NCBI GenBank assembly: GCA_017165825.1
Contig: CM029372.1
Coordinates: forward strand, 24,146,685-24,210,684
Source: Hepsetus odoe
Taxonomy: Eukaryota > Chordata > Actinopteri > Characiformes > Hepsetidae
Reading direction: 5' to 3'
Length of the DNA stretch: 64,000 bases
The notes beneath the pieces were generated by a model, which was not told where the DNA came from, searched no databases, and worked only from the letters and a program-made list of their open reading frames with translations. Both the position numbers and the translations under genes were made by a program. This document shows positions 38,760 to 48,959 of the stretch, piece by piece. Every line of letters begins with the position of its first letter. Position 1 is the first letter of the stretch.

Positions 38760-39290
38760 AAAAAAAACATTTCCTTTTACTGTAATCTTCTTATCTAGCC
38801 TTCTCAGTGCAAAATTCCTGTAACATTCCTGTTCCTGAAATTGACATTAACCTGGACCTCGGAGCCCTAATTTTACTCAGCATTTATCAGCATTTATCAG
38901 CAACATGGATGTGCTGAGAGTGGCATGATAGAATGTTAATGATGTCAGGAGGGGAGTTCTCGGAAGAGATGTTTTTAAGTTCCTTGAAAGCAGAGAGAGA
39001 TGCCCAGTTCTGACGGCATTTGGGAGCTTGTTCCTCCACCAGGGAACCAGCACTCTGGACTGTAACTGCCTTATGTGAAAAGATTGCAATGCCAGAAGAA
39101 GTTCCTTAGAAAGAGCCCATACTTGGAGTATAAACCTGCATTATTAAGTTTGAATAGCGATGGGCGGATCTCGAAGTCAGGCAGTAAAGTCATGACTTTT
39201 CACAAAATTTGCTGTTTGGATGTTTTTTAGATATTTCTTCTCAAGTGTTTCTATGGTAACTATGCTAACACCTCATTTTCACTTTTGCCT
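38760..39290 (+). other. Intergenic, no recognised content
   Basis: Contains a short tandem duplicate cagcatttat at 38880. Nothing else identified. Confidence 0.5.
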
Positions 39291-39294
39291 TATG

Positions 39295-39965
39295 GCACAG
39301 TGCTCCATCATGCATTAAAAGGCTTTGTTCTTTATTTGTCTGTTCGTGGATGGTTGGAAGAAATTGCTCTCAGAGGATGTTATGATGCATTCTTGATTCA
39401 TAATTATGATGTTCTGTAGAACTGTGAGAGAGCCCTCTCCCTTGGCTGAGAAGCAACCCAACACATGAATAGTCTTGTGATGCTTTAATGTAGGCATGAC
39501 ACAGGAATGATGGCAACGCTCACGTTTCCTTCTCAATCAACGTTAATAATTAACATTTCATCAAGCAATCATCAATCTTTTTCGCAGATGTCCCAAACAA
39601 CCAGATGGTGGATTCATCAAAGAAAATCATTTTACCAGAGTCCTCATTAGTCCAGTTCCTGTATGTTTTGCAGAATATCAGTCTGTTCCTGATGTTTTTC
39701 TTGGAGAGAAATTTTTATTGGCACCAAGCCATCCTCTAAAAAGTCTGAACCCCTCTCCTTGAAGTTCAGGATGATTAATTGTTGATTGTGGTGCAATTTT
39801 ACTAGTAGCAATATCCTTGCCTGTCAAGGACTTTTTGGGTAGAGCAATTATGACTGCACGTCTCATTTTACTGAACAACCTCAACCTACTGTTCCAGTAA
39901 GACGTTGCCCAGGGGCAGGAGATCAAGAGATCATAATCAGCTTGGGTCTGGGTAGGTTAGCTGAT
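39295..39965 (-). pseudogene. Tc1-like transposase relic
   Basis: Reverse reading includes LKHHKTIHVLGCFSAKGEGS, the conserved block before the second catalytic Asp of Tc1-like enzymes. Frames are broken. Confidence 0.65.
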
Positions 39966-39969
39966 ATCT

Positions 39970-40525
39970 CCATCACCAAATTTTTGTGAGTTTTACTGAA
40001 CTCTGTGGAAATATATATCAGGCTTCCCACTCCCAGCATCTGGGATCTCATGTGATGGGGAATCCTAGGTCATGAGTGGAATTGGAGGTGACTAAATCTA
40101 AAAGTACAAAAACCTCACACAGTGAATGTATTGCATGTGTTTTATTACACTTAGTTTGGAGAGTCATATACAGCTCCTATAAATAACAAACTCTGATGAA
40201 GTTTATTATCAAAAGAATTAGGTTTAGGTTCAGGTTTAAGTTTAGTTTTGGCTGGAAGTTTAAGTTGGGTTTAGGTTTGATGTAATAGATCCATGCAACT
40301 AAACTTTCGAATATTATCTTTAAATGTTGGTTAAGTTATTTATTTGGTTAAGTTGTTTAAAATAAAATATTAGATCAAACGTAGGATGTACTTCAGTGGG
40401 TATATTTGAAACTAGTGAAAGAAACCTCTTTATTAATTTATGCTTATATTTGTAGTTTTATCTTTTTCTTACATTTTTTGAAACAGTTATTTCCATTCTA
40501 ATTTTTAATCACATATTTTTACACA
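39970..40525 (+). other. Intergenic, no recognised content
   Basis: A ttaggttt-rich stretch lies near 40220-40290. Confidence 0.5.
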
Positions 40526-40529
40526 CTTT

Positions 40530-41175
40530 CGGCTGCAAAAGTTCATCCGTCTCCACTTCTACCTGTCTTGATCCTCTATCGATCCATCCATCTGCATGTC
40601 CTCTCTCACAACATCCAATAACCTCCTCTTTGGTCTTCTTTTCATCTTTCCTGGCAGCTCCATCCTCACCATCCTTCCCCAAATTTACTTCTCGTCTCTC
40701 CTCTGGACATGTCCAAACCAATGCAATCTCTCCTCTCTGACTTTGTCTCAGAACCTACCAACCTAAGCTGTCCCGCTAACGTGCTCATTTCTAATTCTGT
40801 CCATCCCCAACTAAAATCTCAGCAACCCGTACAACATAGCTGGTCTCACTACTGTCCTGTAAACCTTCCCTTTTACTCTAGCTGGTACCCGTCTGTCACA
40901 AAATCACTCCAGCCACTCTTCTCCACCCATTCCAACCTGCCTGCACTCTCTTCTTCACCGCTCTTCCACACTCGCCGTTACTCTGAACTGTTGATCCCAA
41001 GTATTTAAACTCCTCCACCTTTGTTACCTCCACTCCCTCCATCCTAACCACTCCAATTTCCTCCCTTTCATTCACACTCATGTATTCTGTCTTTGCCCTA
41101 CTCACTTTCATTCCTCTCCTCTCTAGAGCAGATCTCCATCTCTCCAGGGTCCTGCTGTCAAGTACTGTCAAGTCA
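40530..41175 (-). pseudogene. APE-type LINE reverse transcriptase relic
   Basis: Reverse reading RWRSALERRGMKVSRAKTEY, then EFKYLGSTVQSNGECGR and RVQAGWNGWRRVAG, the thumb and C-terminal part of ORF2. The C-terminal GHVQRR-type end is decayed towards 40530. Confidence 0.8.
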
Positions 41176-41258
41176 TGTCACACACCAGAACACGTGGGTT
41201 TTTTCATCAATTGTCATCACCTGGGAATCCTCTAGATCCACCGCTACTGGTGGAACCT

Positions 41259-41260
<2 letters not shown>

Positions 41261-41321
<61 letters not shown>

Positions 41322-41331
41322 TTCTCTAGCA
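41261..41331 (+). repeat. (TC)n microsatellite
   Basis: About 30 TC units with a few TTTC variants. Confidence 0.9.
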
Positions 41332-41492
41332 TTGTCATAATACCTCAGGAAGTTTCCACTTTCTTAACTCTTTTAAACTCATGTGATGACTTACTCATTG
41401 TAATTCATTGCTTCCTCCTGTGCAATTCCTGTGCAGCATTTGCACTGTCAGCGTGCAAATGGATTTCTCAGCATGTCTATGTGAAGTTAAAG

Positions 41493-41782
41493 TGTCATGG
41501 TTATACACGAGAGGCAAGGCACACACACACGCTGCTCCAACTAGAACACGTTTTAATCTGAACTTGAACACAAACACAGAGCCGTAACTTACGGCACGAA
41601 CAGTCAGTGAGGACGGTGAATGGACAATACTGGGTCGGACTGGCAGGCTATTTGTGAGTGGTTGTCCAGGTGCGGGTGATCAGTGGTGATGACTAAGGGT
41701 GCGCGTGAAAGCCCGGTCAGTACTCGGATGGGGCCTGGGATGGGGCCTCTCCCCTGGCCTGGGTACAGCGGTGGGCGTGACA
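41493..41782 (-). mobile_element. Solo LTR, 290 bases
   Basis: Starts TGTCATGG and ends GCGTGACA. An exact 5-base duplication taaag flanks it (41488-41492, 41783-41787). A reverse-strand attaaa signal suggests minus orientation. No internal region remains. Confidence 0.7.
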
Positions 41783-41789
41783 TAAAGTG

Positions 41790-42210
41790 ATTTTTATGGA
41801 TTACTAGGAAACACACAACCATCTGGCTTTAATGATGAGTGTGAATTTGATGATGAACGAAGAATGATGAATGAACCCAGGCATCCAAAGTCTTCCACTA
41901 AATCTTCCATTGTGTTTTGTAATGCACATTACAAAACAGCCAGGTTCACTGGTGGCATAGTGTTACTGTAGCCATTGTAATCCGTGGTTCCTATCACCAT
42001 CACGGTGAAGAAAGTTTAAATGCATGAAAATGGAGAATTCCAAGACATCTAGCAGTGACACTGAGGTGCTCTGGCAGGCTGCGCTGGCTTTACTAGACCA
42101 GGCACAGGGGTGATGCTGGAGATTTTACACACCTCAGTCTTACATTCAGGCATCTCAACCAAAAACGGCACAGCCCATATTGTTTAGGTTATTATGTTTG
42201 ACTGTATTCT
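41790..42210 (+). other. Intergenic, no recognised content
   Basis: Nothing identified. Confidence 0.5.
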
Positions 42211-42214
42211 TTAC

Positions 42215-42458
42215 ATAAAGTGAAGTGAAAGTGACTATCCTTGTCGTTGTGAAACCAGCACAACACAAGGAAACAACCTCTGCGTTTCAACTATACACAC
42301 ACGTGCAGCACAGGGGCAGCTATTGAAAGTGCTGGGAGCAGTGATGGGGACGGTACCCTTCTCAAGGGTACCTTAGGGCACCTTACTGGTGAGACAATTG
42401 AACCCACAATCTTCCGATCCGGGACCAACTCTCTAACCACTAGGCCACCGCTGCCCAA
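42215..42458 (-). mobile_element. Full-length SINE, tail type A
   Basis: Reverse copy from agtgaagtgaaagtgactat to ctaggccaccgctgccc. Confidence 0.85.
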
Positions 42459-42582
42459 TGAGTGACTCAATATGGGATTTGCTGTAAAACTCATTTCTCG
42501 CTGTTGTTTCTTTGGTTGCCATGGTAACAGTTGAGTGAATGGTTAGGTTTTTGCAACTATTCAAAAGGATGGTCACATATAG

Positions 42583-42608
42583 TGCAATAATAATAATAAT
42601 AATAATAA
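42583..42608 (+). repeat. (AAT)n microsatellite
   Basis: About eight AAT units. Confidence 0.85.
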
Positions 42609-43012
42609 CAACACCTTTAGCACTTTTTTCATATAGTACAATGCAGAAATATTGGTGTCTCTGTTCCTCCATTGTTGCATGGGTGTCACACTGAGCAGTT
42701 CACTATTAAACAAAGACAATATGAGCAAACACAACATGCACGTTTCAAACGACTTGTGTGAAAAAGTACTCATGCCTAACTACTACATCCAAAAACTTCC
42801 TGTAACTAGAGTTTCTTTTGTAGATTTGCTTTAATTCGACCTCACTGGAGAGCTTTTGAGCGTGCACTGGCATTTAAGTTCATGTCTAGCATCTCAATGC
42901 ACTTCAGGTTAGTTTCATTTTATAGCTATTTTACATTTTGTGTGAATGTTGTGAATTTTGGGTAACAAATATGCGTTAGTAGAGGAAATTTAGGTGCTTT
43001 TTGATTTCCCAT

Positions 43013-43288
43013 TGTGACGATCTGTCGTGCCTGTGGTACGGCCGGGCACGACAGATGGTGCTCTGTTCTGACTGAGAACACCTGGGCTTGTTCAGACACA
43101 GGTGTGCTTCATTGGGGCTGCTATTTAAGCCCCAGTGAGTCAGAACAGAGCGCGGTTCATTAACAAGGCTATGTCTACAGTTAATGGTGGCACCTTTTGG
43201 TTTGTCTTCTAGTTTATGTTTAATAAAGTTACGTTTTCACTACTGGCTCTGCGCTGGCGTCCAAAGAAGGCAAAGGCCGTTCCTGACA
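43013..43288 (+). mobile_element. LTR, 276 bases
   Basis: TGTGACGATCTG start and GTTCCTGACA end; TATA-like ctatttaag at about 43121, and an aataaa signal at 43221. An internal palindrome ctgtcgtgcc/ggcacgacag sits at about 43021-43055. Typical of Ty3/Gypsy LTRs. No target duplication is evident, so adjacent sequence may have been lost or belong to the element. Confidence 0.6.
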
Positions 43289-43450
43289 CCGAGAGCAGGA
43301 AGACGGTGGAGACCACTTCCTGCATCGTGCAACTGGGGAGGTCGACCAAGAAAGCCCTTCGCAACAAGGAAAGCGGCATCAAGAAGTCGACCCCCAAACC
43401 CACCACTAACCCGTCTGCCAGGCTGAAAGCAGAGAAGGAGCAGCTCCAGG
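43289..43450 (+). other. Unrecognised coding-like stretch after the LTR
   Basis: GC-rich, stop-free sequence reading ESRKTVETTSCIVQLGRSTK, then KKSTPKPTTNPSARLKAE, ending KEQLQ at a donor-like CAG/GTTAGT (43450/43451). The frame is continuous with an ATG at 43216 inside the LTR. I do not recognise the protein. It could be an element leader or gag fragment, or a captured host exon. Confidence 0.3.
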
Positions 43451-43654
43451 TTAGTGGGAACTTTAGAATGATAGTTCGGGTGCAGATGTGTAGATGTGCA
43501 GCATAATCTCTCAATGATTATCAATATTAACAATAGAAATAAACTGCTTTTTAAAAGATCTTTATGACATGGGATTGTCAAAGATAAAATCAATAAGTAA
43601 TGCTTAAAATAATTACTGAATAAAAATCTAACTAAAAATAATGCAATAATAATA

Positions 43655-43670
43655 GTACTACTACTACTAC

Positions 43671-43720
<50 letters not shown>
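43655..43720 (+). repeat. (ACT)n/(AAT)n microsatellite
   Basis: Five ACT units followed by about 15 AAT units. Confidence 0.9.
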
Positions 43721-43723
<3 letters not shown>

Positions 43724-43724
43724 G

Positions 43725-44620
43725 TGAGCATCAAAAATCTGAAAACATTGACAGTAAATGTATCTTGATTAAACATTTTCATGTAACAAAAATTGATTTT
43801 AAAAACAATAAGATAAAGCAAAAAAAAGTTAGAAAACGTACATAAAAAACTGTTTAGTCTGCTTCTTAATTAAGCTGCAAAATAAAGATGCTGGCTGTCA
43901 TATATTCCATGGTTTGGGAGCTGCCTCACCATGACTCGATCGTTTGATGAGTGGTTGTTGCTGTTGTGATGGTGGACATATTCAGTTACACCATCTGACA
44001 CATAAAACACAGAAGGCTTTAAAAACAAATATAATGCCATTTGTGATGCCAAGCACTTTCTGCTTCATTCTTGTGTGGAGAGAGAAGCTGCTGCATTACA
44101 GTAATTGGGAGAAAATGAAAGCATGAGTCACTGTCTCAGCTAGCGAGTGTTTATCCTGAGATGAGCATTGAAATATGCATTAGTAACGCTGTCAATGGGG
44201 AAACCACCTGGACATATAGAGGAGCTAACATTTCTATGGTGACTAATTTGGTCCATGTCCTGATGAACATCTTGTTGAGTGTCATTCCTTAACCCTGTCA
44301 GCCTGCTAGCACATGATGCTGAGTTGAAACCAAAACTGAGGGTTGATGATAAAAGAGTTTCCTTGTCATCCTCAGTCAAAGTTTCCTTGTCATCCCTGCC
44401 ACTCTGACTGGCATGTTTTGCACACAAACAGATCACATGGCTGGGTAGTGAAAACCCTCCTTGGCCACAGGACCTCTGACATACAAGCTATCATTAGCTT
44501 GTACGTCAAGCTACCAGAGACATACACCAACCATTAAGTCTGTGGACATTATAAAGCCATCCTACGCTAGACACATCAGATCACCTTGTTCACTTATGGT
44601 TTTTACCTCATGCAGGAGAT
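43725..44620 (+). other. Intergenic, no recognised content
   Basis: A short tandem repeat of tttccttgtcatcc lies near 44358-44395. Confidence 0.5.
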
Positions 44621-44624
44621 CCAT

Positions 44625-44772
44625 TCATTTTCTGCCACTTGTCCCAAACTGGGTCGCAGGGGAGTGCTGGAGTCCAACCCAGAGAAGGTCTTATGTTGTC
44701 TTGTGTCTTATGTTGTGTCTGACGTACTGTGTATAAGGCTAAAATGACAATAAAATCCTACTTGACTTGACT
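44625..44772 (+). mobile_element. SINE/LINE tail fragments
   Basis: A tail-B-like piece (ttttctgccacttgtcccaa, reverse) is followed by the 3' end of the L2-like LINE (gctaaaatgacaataaaatc). Confidence 0.55.
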
Positions 44773-45032
44773 ATACTTATTGTATATTTCCATTAGATTG
44801 TTTTTATTTGAGATAATATTGAGTTATTTTGTGTTATATTGTTAATACTGTGAGAGCATTAGTTCACTCTGCACAGAAACTGCTAAAGGATCCATTAAAG
44901 AACTACTTTATTACTCATTACATTTCAGAACATGTAAGTTTTAAATTTACTGAGCAGCAGAATCAGTACATCTTTTGCATAATTCTTAATAATAATAAAT
45001 AATAATAAATAATGAATAATAATAAATAATGA

Positions 45033-45228
45033 GGTGGTGGTGGTCTAGCGGTAGGGTACTTGCCTATGGATCCAGAGGTCCCCGGTTCGAATCCCACCTC
45101 TAGCACTACCACCATTGGGTCCCTGAGCAAGACCCTTAACCCTGAGTGTCTCCAGGGGGACTGTCCCTGTAATTAGGACATGGAAGTCCCTCTGGATAAG
45201 AGCGTCTGCTAAATGCCATAAATGTAAC
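45033..45228 (+). mobile_element. Second-family SINE, full copy
   Basis: gtggtggtctagcggtaggg, ggttcgaatcccacc, cctgagcaagacccttaacc, gcgtctgctaaatgcc. Confidence 0.8.
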
Positions 45229-45229
45229 T

Positions 45230-46250
45230 CATAACTGTGTACTCTAGGAATCTGTATACTCTTGCCGACATTGAAGGTCAGTTTAGTTAGGTTGAAGTTA
45301 GAGGGACTGTTAGAGTGAATAGAAGGTTTAAGACAAAGTCTGGAACTGAGAAGTTTCTTGTAGAGTTCAGAGTAATGCAAGAATTATGAAATTACAAAAA
45401 AGTTCAGTTTTAGATTCTCAGTTACATCTATGTCTGACAGATGTCTATGAGGCCTTTTCCAGGTCTAAACCTTGAACTGCAAAAACCTCTTTCCACCACG
45501 ATACCAATGGCTGTTTAGAAACCACATTGTGTAACGATGTAATGCATGACTCATCCAGCAATCAGAGCAGGATCTTTCAGGATCACTGACAAATACTTGA
45601 AAAGCAAACAAGGCTGAACTAGGAATAAAAACCAGTCTCATTCATACATTCCTGCCAGGCGCTAGTTTTGTTTACTATAGCTGGTTGAATGAGGACTGTT
45701 AAACAGGAACCCACCCTGGAAAATATGCGCGTGTCTCCTTCTCAATGCTGTCCTGCAAGATGTTCTTGATATCATCCAGCTGAATGAAAACAAATGAGTT
45801 CATCCAACTTGGCAATTCTGGCTGGTGACAAAAGGCCACACTCCTTGATGTTGTGACGTTAGCTTGCTTAGTACAAACAGAAACATGTTCCTGGTGTAAA
45901 TGTCATGTTTTTGTATGACAAGGCGGTACCTGGAAATAATAATGAAGCAGCCCACAGACTGGCCTTTTCAAAAACTGCCTGTAGCCTCTAACAGACTTCA
46001 AAACCTCTTGCACAATTTAGAATTTTTTTTTCTTCTGTTCTCTTCTGTGCAGTAATGAGGATGTTCCTGCATTAGCTTTTTTTTTTTTTTTGCTGTAGTT
46101 GTTCCTTCTTTGCACATTCTTCCTAGTTCTGTGGCCAAAAGAGTTTATTCAAACTTGTAAATTATCCTCCAAGCACTTCTTTGGAGTTCTGAAACTTTGG
46201 CGCAGGGCATGCCCACATCCTTCACTCAGACCGAATCTAAATGTGCTTAA
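45230..46250 (+). other. Intergenic, no recognised content
   Basis: Looks single-copy. Poly(T) at about 46078-46091. Confidence 0.5.
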
Positions 46251-46254
46251 AGAT

Positions 46255-46370
46255 GCAGTCAGTCAGTCAGTCATTTTCTGCTGCTTGTCCCAAGTGGGGT
46301 TGCGGTGGGGTGCTGGAGTCCCAAGTGGGGTCCCATCCCAAGGAAGGGGGAAACACCAGCCCATCTGATT
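46255..46370 (-). mobile_element. Tail-B-type repeat fragment
   Basis: cagtcagtcattttctgctg and ggggtgctggagtccc are the reverse of the SINE tail-B end. Confidence 0.55.
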
Positions 46371-46374
46371 AAAG

Positions 46375-47700
46375 ATGCAGTAGAGCTTATTGTGATCAGT
46401 AACATTAAAACTTGACTTGAATTCAACTGGAATTACTTTCTTTCCTTAGTTCAGTTTCACGTGATGCCATAGGCCCTCAGTGGCTGCAGGGAAGAGAGCA
46501 GTCAAGTAGAATGTTTATCAAGCAATCTGAGCCTAAAATGGGAAAAATAAAGAACAGAGGTGAAATCAGAGGTAAAATCTAAAGCTTCAAGGATTATTAA
46601 CACTTTTTTTCATTTTTTGCATTAAATGATCACTCTATTGTCAATACATACTGATGATACTGTGGGAAATGTGGGAAAATAAAGTAATATTTGACACCTG
46701 CAGCTGCCATATTACAGCAAGGACCTCTTATTTATTATGATTTGAATTCATGCTAAACTTAATCATCCAGCATCCATGACAGATACCTATCACAGGATAA
46801 TGAATGCCAAACGCAATCGACTTGTAAAGCAAAGGATCGGAGAACCTGTTTTGAAGGTTGCAAAATATTAATTCAACCATTTTTCCACGCAATTTCAATT
46901 TGAATGATTATGTAAGATATTCAGCTGATTCAAATCGGCGAAAGGAAAGTCTTAAGCATGCAAGCGCAATGATGACTGCCATTCAATTTTGTTTCACTTC
47001 ATAGTGTGGGTTCTTTTTTTTAATAAAAGGGAACCAACATGTCATGACTTCTGTATCTCCAGCCTAGAGCTGATGAAAACAGGTTACAAACACAAACAGT
47101 GTGTGGCCTGACTGACTGCAGTAAAGGTCATTCCTTCGCCTAAACCACTCAGAACAAACTTTCATTTATTTTGTTTGGCATGAAGACTAAATTGCAATCT
47201 AACACAAAAGCCATCAGGTTAAGGGCTACTATTATTGTTGCTTTATTAGCAATGCGGTTTTGTTATCAAACACAATAGAACAAAACGTTGCATTGACGTC
47301 AAGGGCATGGATCATCGCTGTTCAGCAATATGGGCAATCCCAGTTTCCCAGCTTTACCTCAGTTCTCGTATTGCAGGACATACAGGCAGCCTGCTGATTC
47401 AGAGGTGACTATGGGATTTAGGCCATAGGTCACACACACCAGCAGAAACAGGTAGGTAGCAAACAACCTTATCAAAGTGACAGTGCAGAATCGATGATGG
47501 TCAGTGTGTTTGCCAGTGTGAGAGCATTTTAGGTGCTTAAATTAAAACCCATTCACTGTTTACTATTAATCTTATTAATAATTGGTTACCACTTTATTTT
47601 ACAGGATAGTAAATCCCTAGAATTTAATACATATATATGAACTTCCAGGACATTTTGCCCATCCCTATGAATATGAATTGTGAATTTATTTGTTGATTAT
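46375..47700 (+). other. Intergenic, longest repeat-poor stretch
   Basis: No recognised repeat or coding signal; would be a place to look for conserved noncoding elements by alignment. Confidence 0.5.
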
Positions 47701-47705
47701 ATAGC

Positions 47706-47830
47706 GGGGGGTGGCACGGTGGTGTAGTGGTAGCACTGTCGCCTCACAACGACAAGTTCCTAAGTTCAATTCCTAGCAGGGATGGTCCTGGTTCTATCTG
47801 TGTGGAGTTTACATGTTCTCCCAATGCTGT
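47706..47830 (+). mobile_element. Third SINE-type repeat, head
   Basis: gggtggcacggtggtgtagt, agcactgtcgcctcaca, gttcaattcctagcag and gtgtggagtttacatgttct are the common fish repeat head with tRNA-like boxes. Confidence 0.75.
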
Positions 47831-48047
47831 CACCTTCTGCTCTGAACAAATTTGCATTATGCCGTGCCTTAAAACCCTCTTTGCATAACAACACGTAACT
47901 CTTGAATGAATTCGGGATTTTATTAGCAAAATCCATCATAACTAATTTGAGAATAGCTGGGTATATTTCAGTGCGTACAGCTAAAAAGCTACAAATTAGT
48001 GGCAAGGATGCCCTTAACTTCTTCAATAAACGCACGCATGCATGGTA

Positions 48048-48279
48048 TAAAGTGAAAGTGACTATTCTTGTCATTGTGAATCACAGCATAGCACACAGTG
48101 AACCACAACAAACCTCTGCATTTTACCCATACACACGTGCAGCAAAAAAGCACCTGGGGAGTAGTGACGGGGACAGTACCTTGCTCAAGGATACTTCAGG
48201 GCAACCTACTGGTCAGGGATTTGAACAACCTTCTGATCCTGGGGGCCAACTCCCTTACTGCTAGGCCACCGCTGCCCCG
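48048..48279 (-). mobile_element. Full-length SINE, tail type A
   Basis: Reverse copy from aaagtgaaagtgactattct to ctaggccaccgctgcccc. Confidence 0.85.
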
Positions 48280-48282
48280 TAT

Positions 48283-48725
48283 GTAGAAGGGATTAATATA
48301 AGAGATTAATATAGAGATTAAAATGCTACCCGTATTTAACTTTCAGAATAACCTTTATAACTGTCCATGTAATTTTACATCACATGTCATGAATAGGTTA
48401 CGCACGCACACTTACTGTCAGTTTCTTTTGTATTCCTGGATTTCGACGCTGTGTGTGCGTGAGTGTGTGTGCAGTAATAAATGGCAGTATAATACATCCT
48501 GCAAAAATCATATAATCAGCAGAGCAGATGGCAGTCGTCAGCAGTCAGAGACACGACAGAGAGGGGCTGTGAAAGCACTGAAACTCTGTGGTCACATGAC
48601 TAATCCAGCAGGAGTTCACAGATTTATTCACGGAACACAAATGTACCTTTCTAACCCTCGCTTCGAAAAAAAAATGGTGAAGCCTAAAGTCCGCAGCCAC
48701 GGTTAAGATTACTGAAGTTAAAAGT
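48283..48725 (+). other. Intergenic; open frame without support
   Basis: A 127-codon open frame at 48323-48706 has no recognisable family and no splice context; not called as a gene. Confidence 0.5.
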
Positions 48726-48727
48726 AA

Positions 48728-48905
48728 TGTTCAGTGGTGGCCTAGTGGTTAGGGTCTAGGGTCAGAAGGTCATGGGTTCAAATCCCAGACTCAGTCCACC
48801 CTGGGGTACCCTTGAGCAAGGTACCATTCCTGCCACTGCTCCCTGGGCACAGTGTTTCACTGTGTGTTGTGTTCACAATGACTGATCTGATGACTAATCA
48901 CATTC
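48728..48905 (+). mobile_element. SINE tail-A copy with internal deletion
   Basis: cagtggtggcctagtggtta, gggttcaaatccc, cttgagcaaggtaccatt, then a shortened tail. Confidence 0.75.
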
Positions 48906-48958
48906 TATTTCATTCTGTTCTGTTCTATTCTTTTCTATTCTATTCTATTCAATTCATA
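48905..48958 (+). repeat. (TTCTA)n microsatellite
   Basis: Irregular TATTC/TGTTC units immediately before the LINE start. Confidence 0.75.
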
Positions 48959-48959
48959 A

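Noticed and set aside
43240..43821. 193-codon minus-strand open frame
   Set aside because: Largely encoded by the (AAT)n microsatellite (poly-Ile) and antisense to the LTR; no family resemblance.
48323..48706. 127-codon plus-strand open frame
   Set aside because: No recognisable domain, start context or splice partner.
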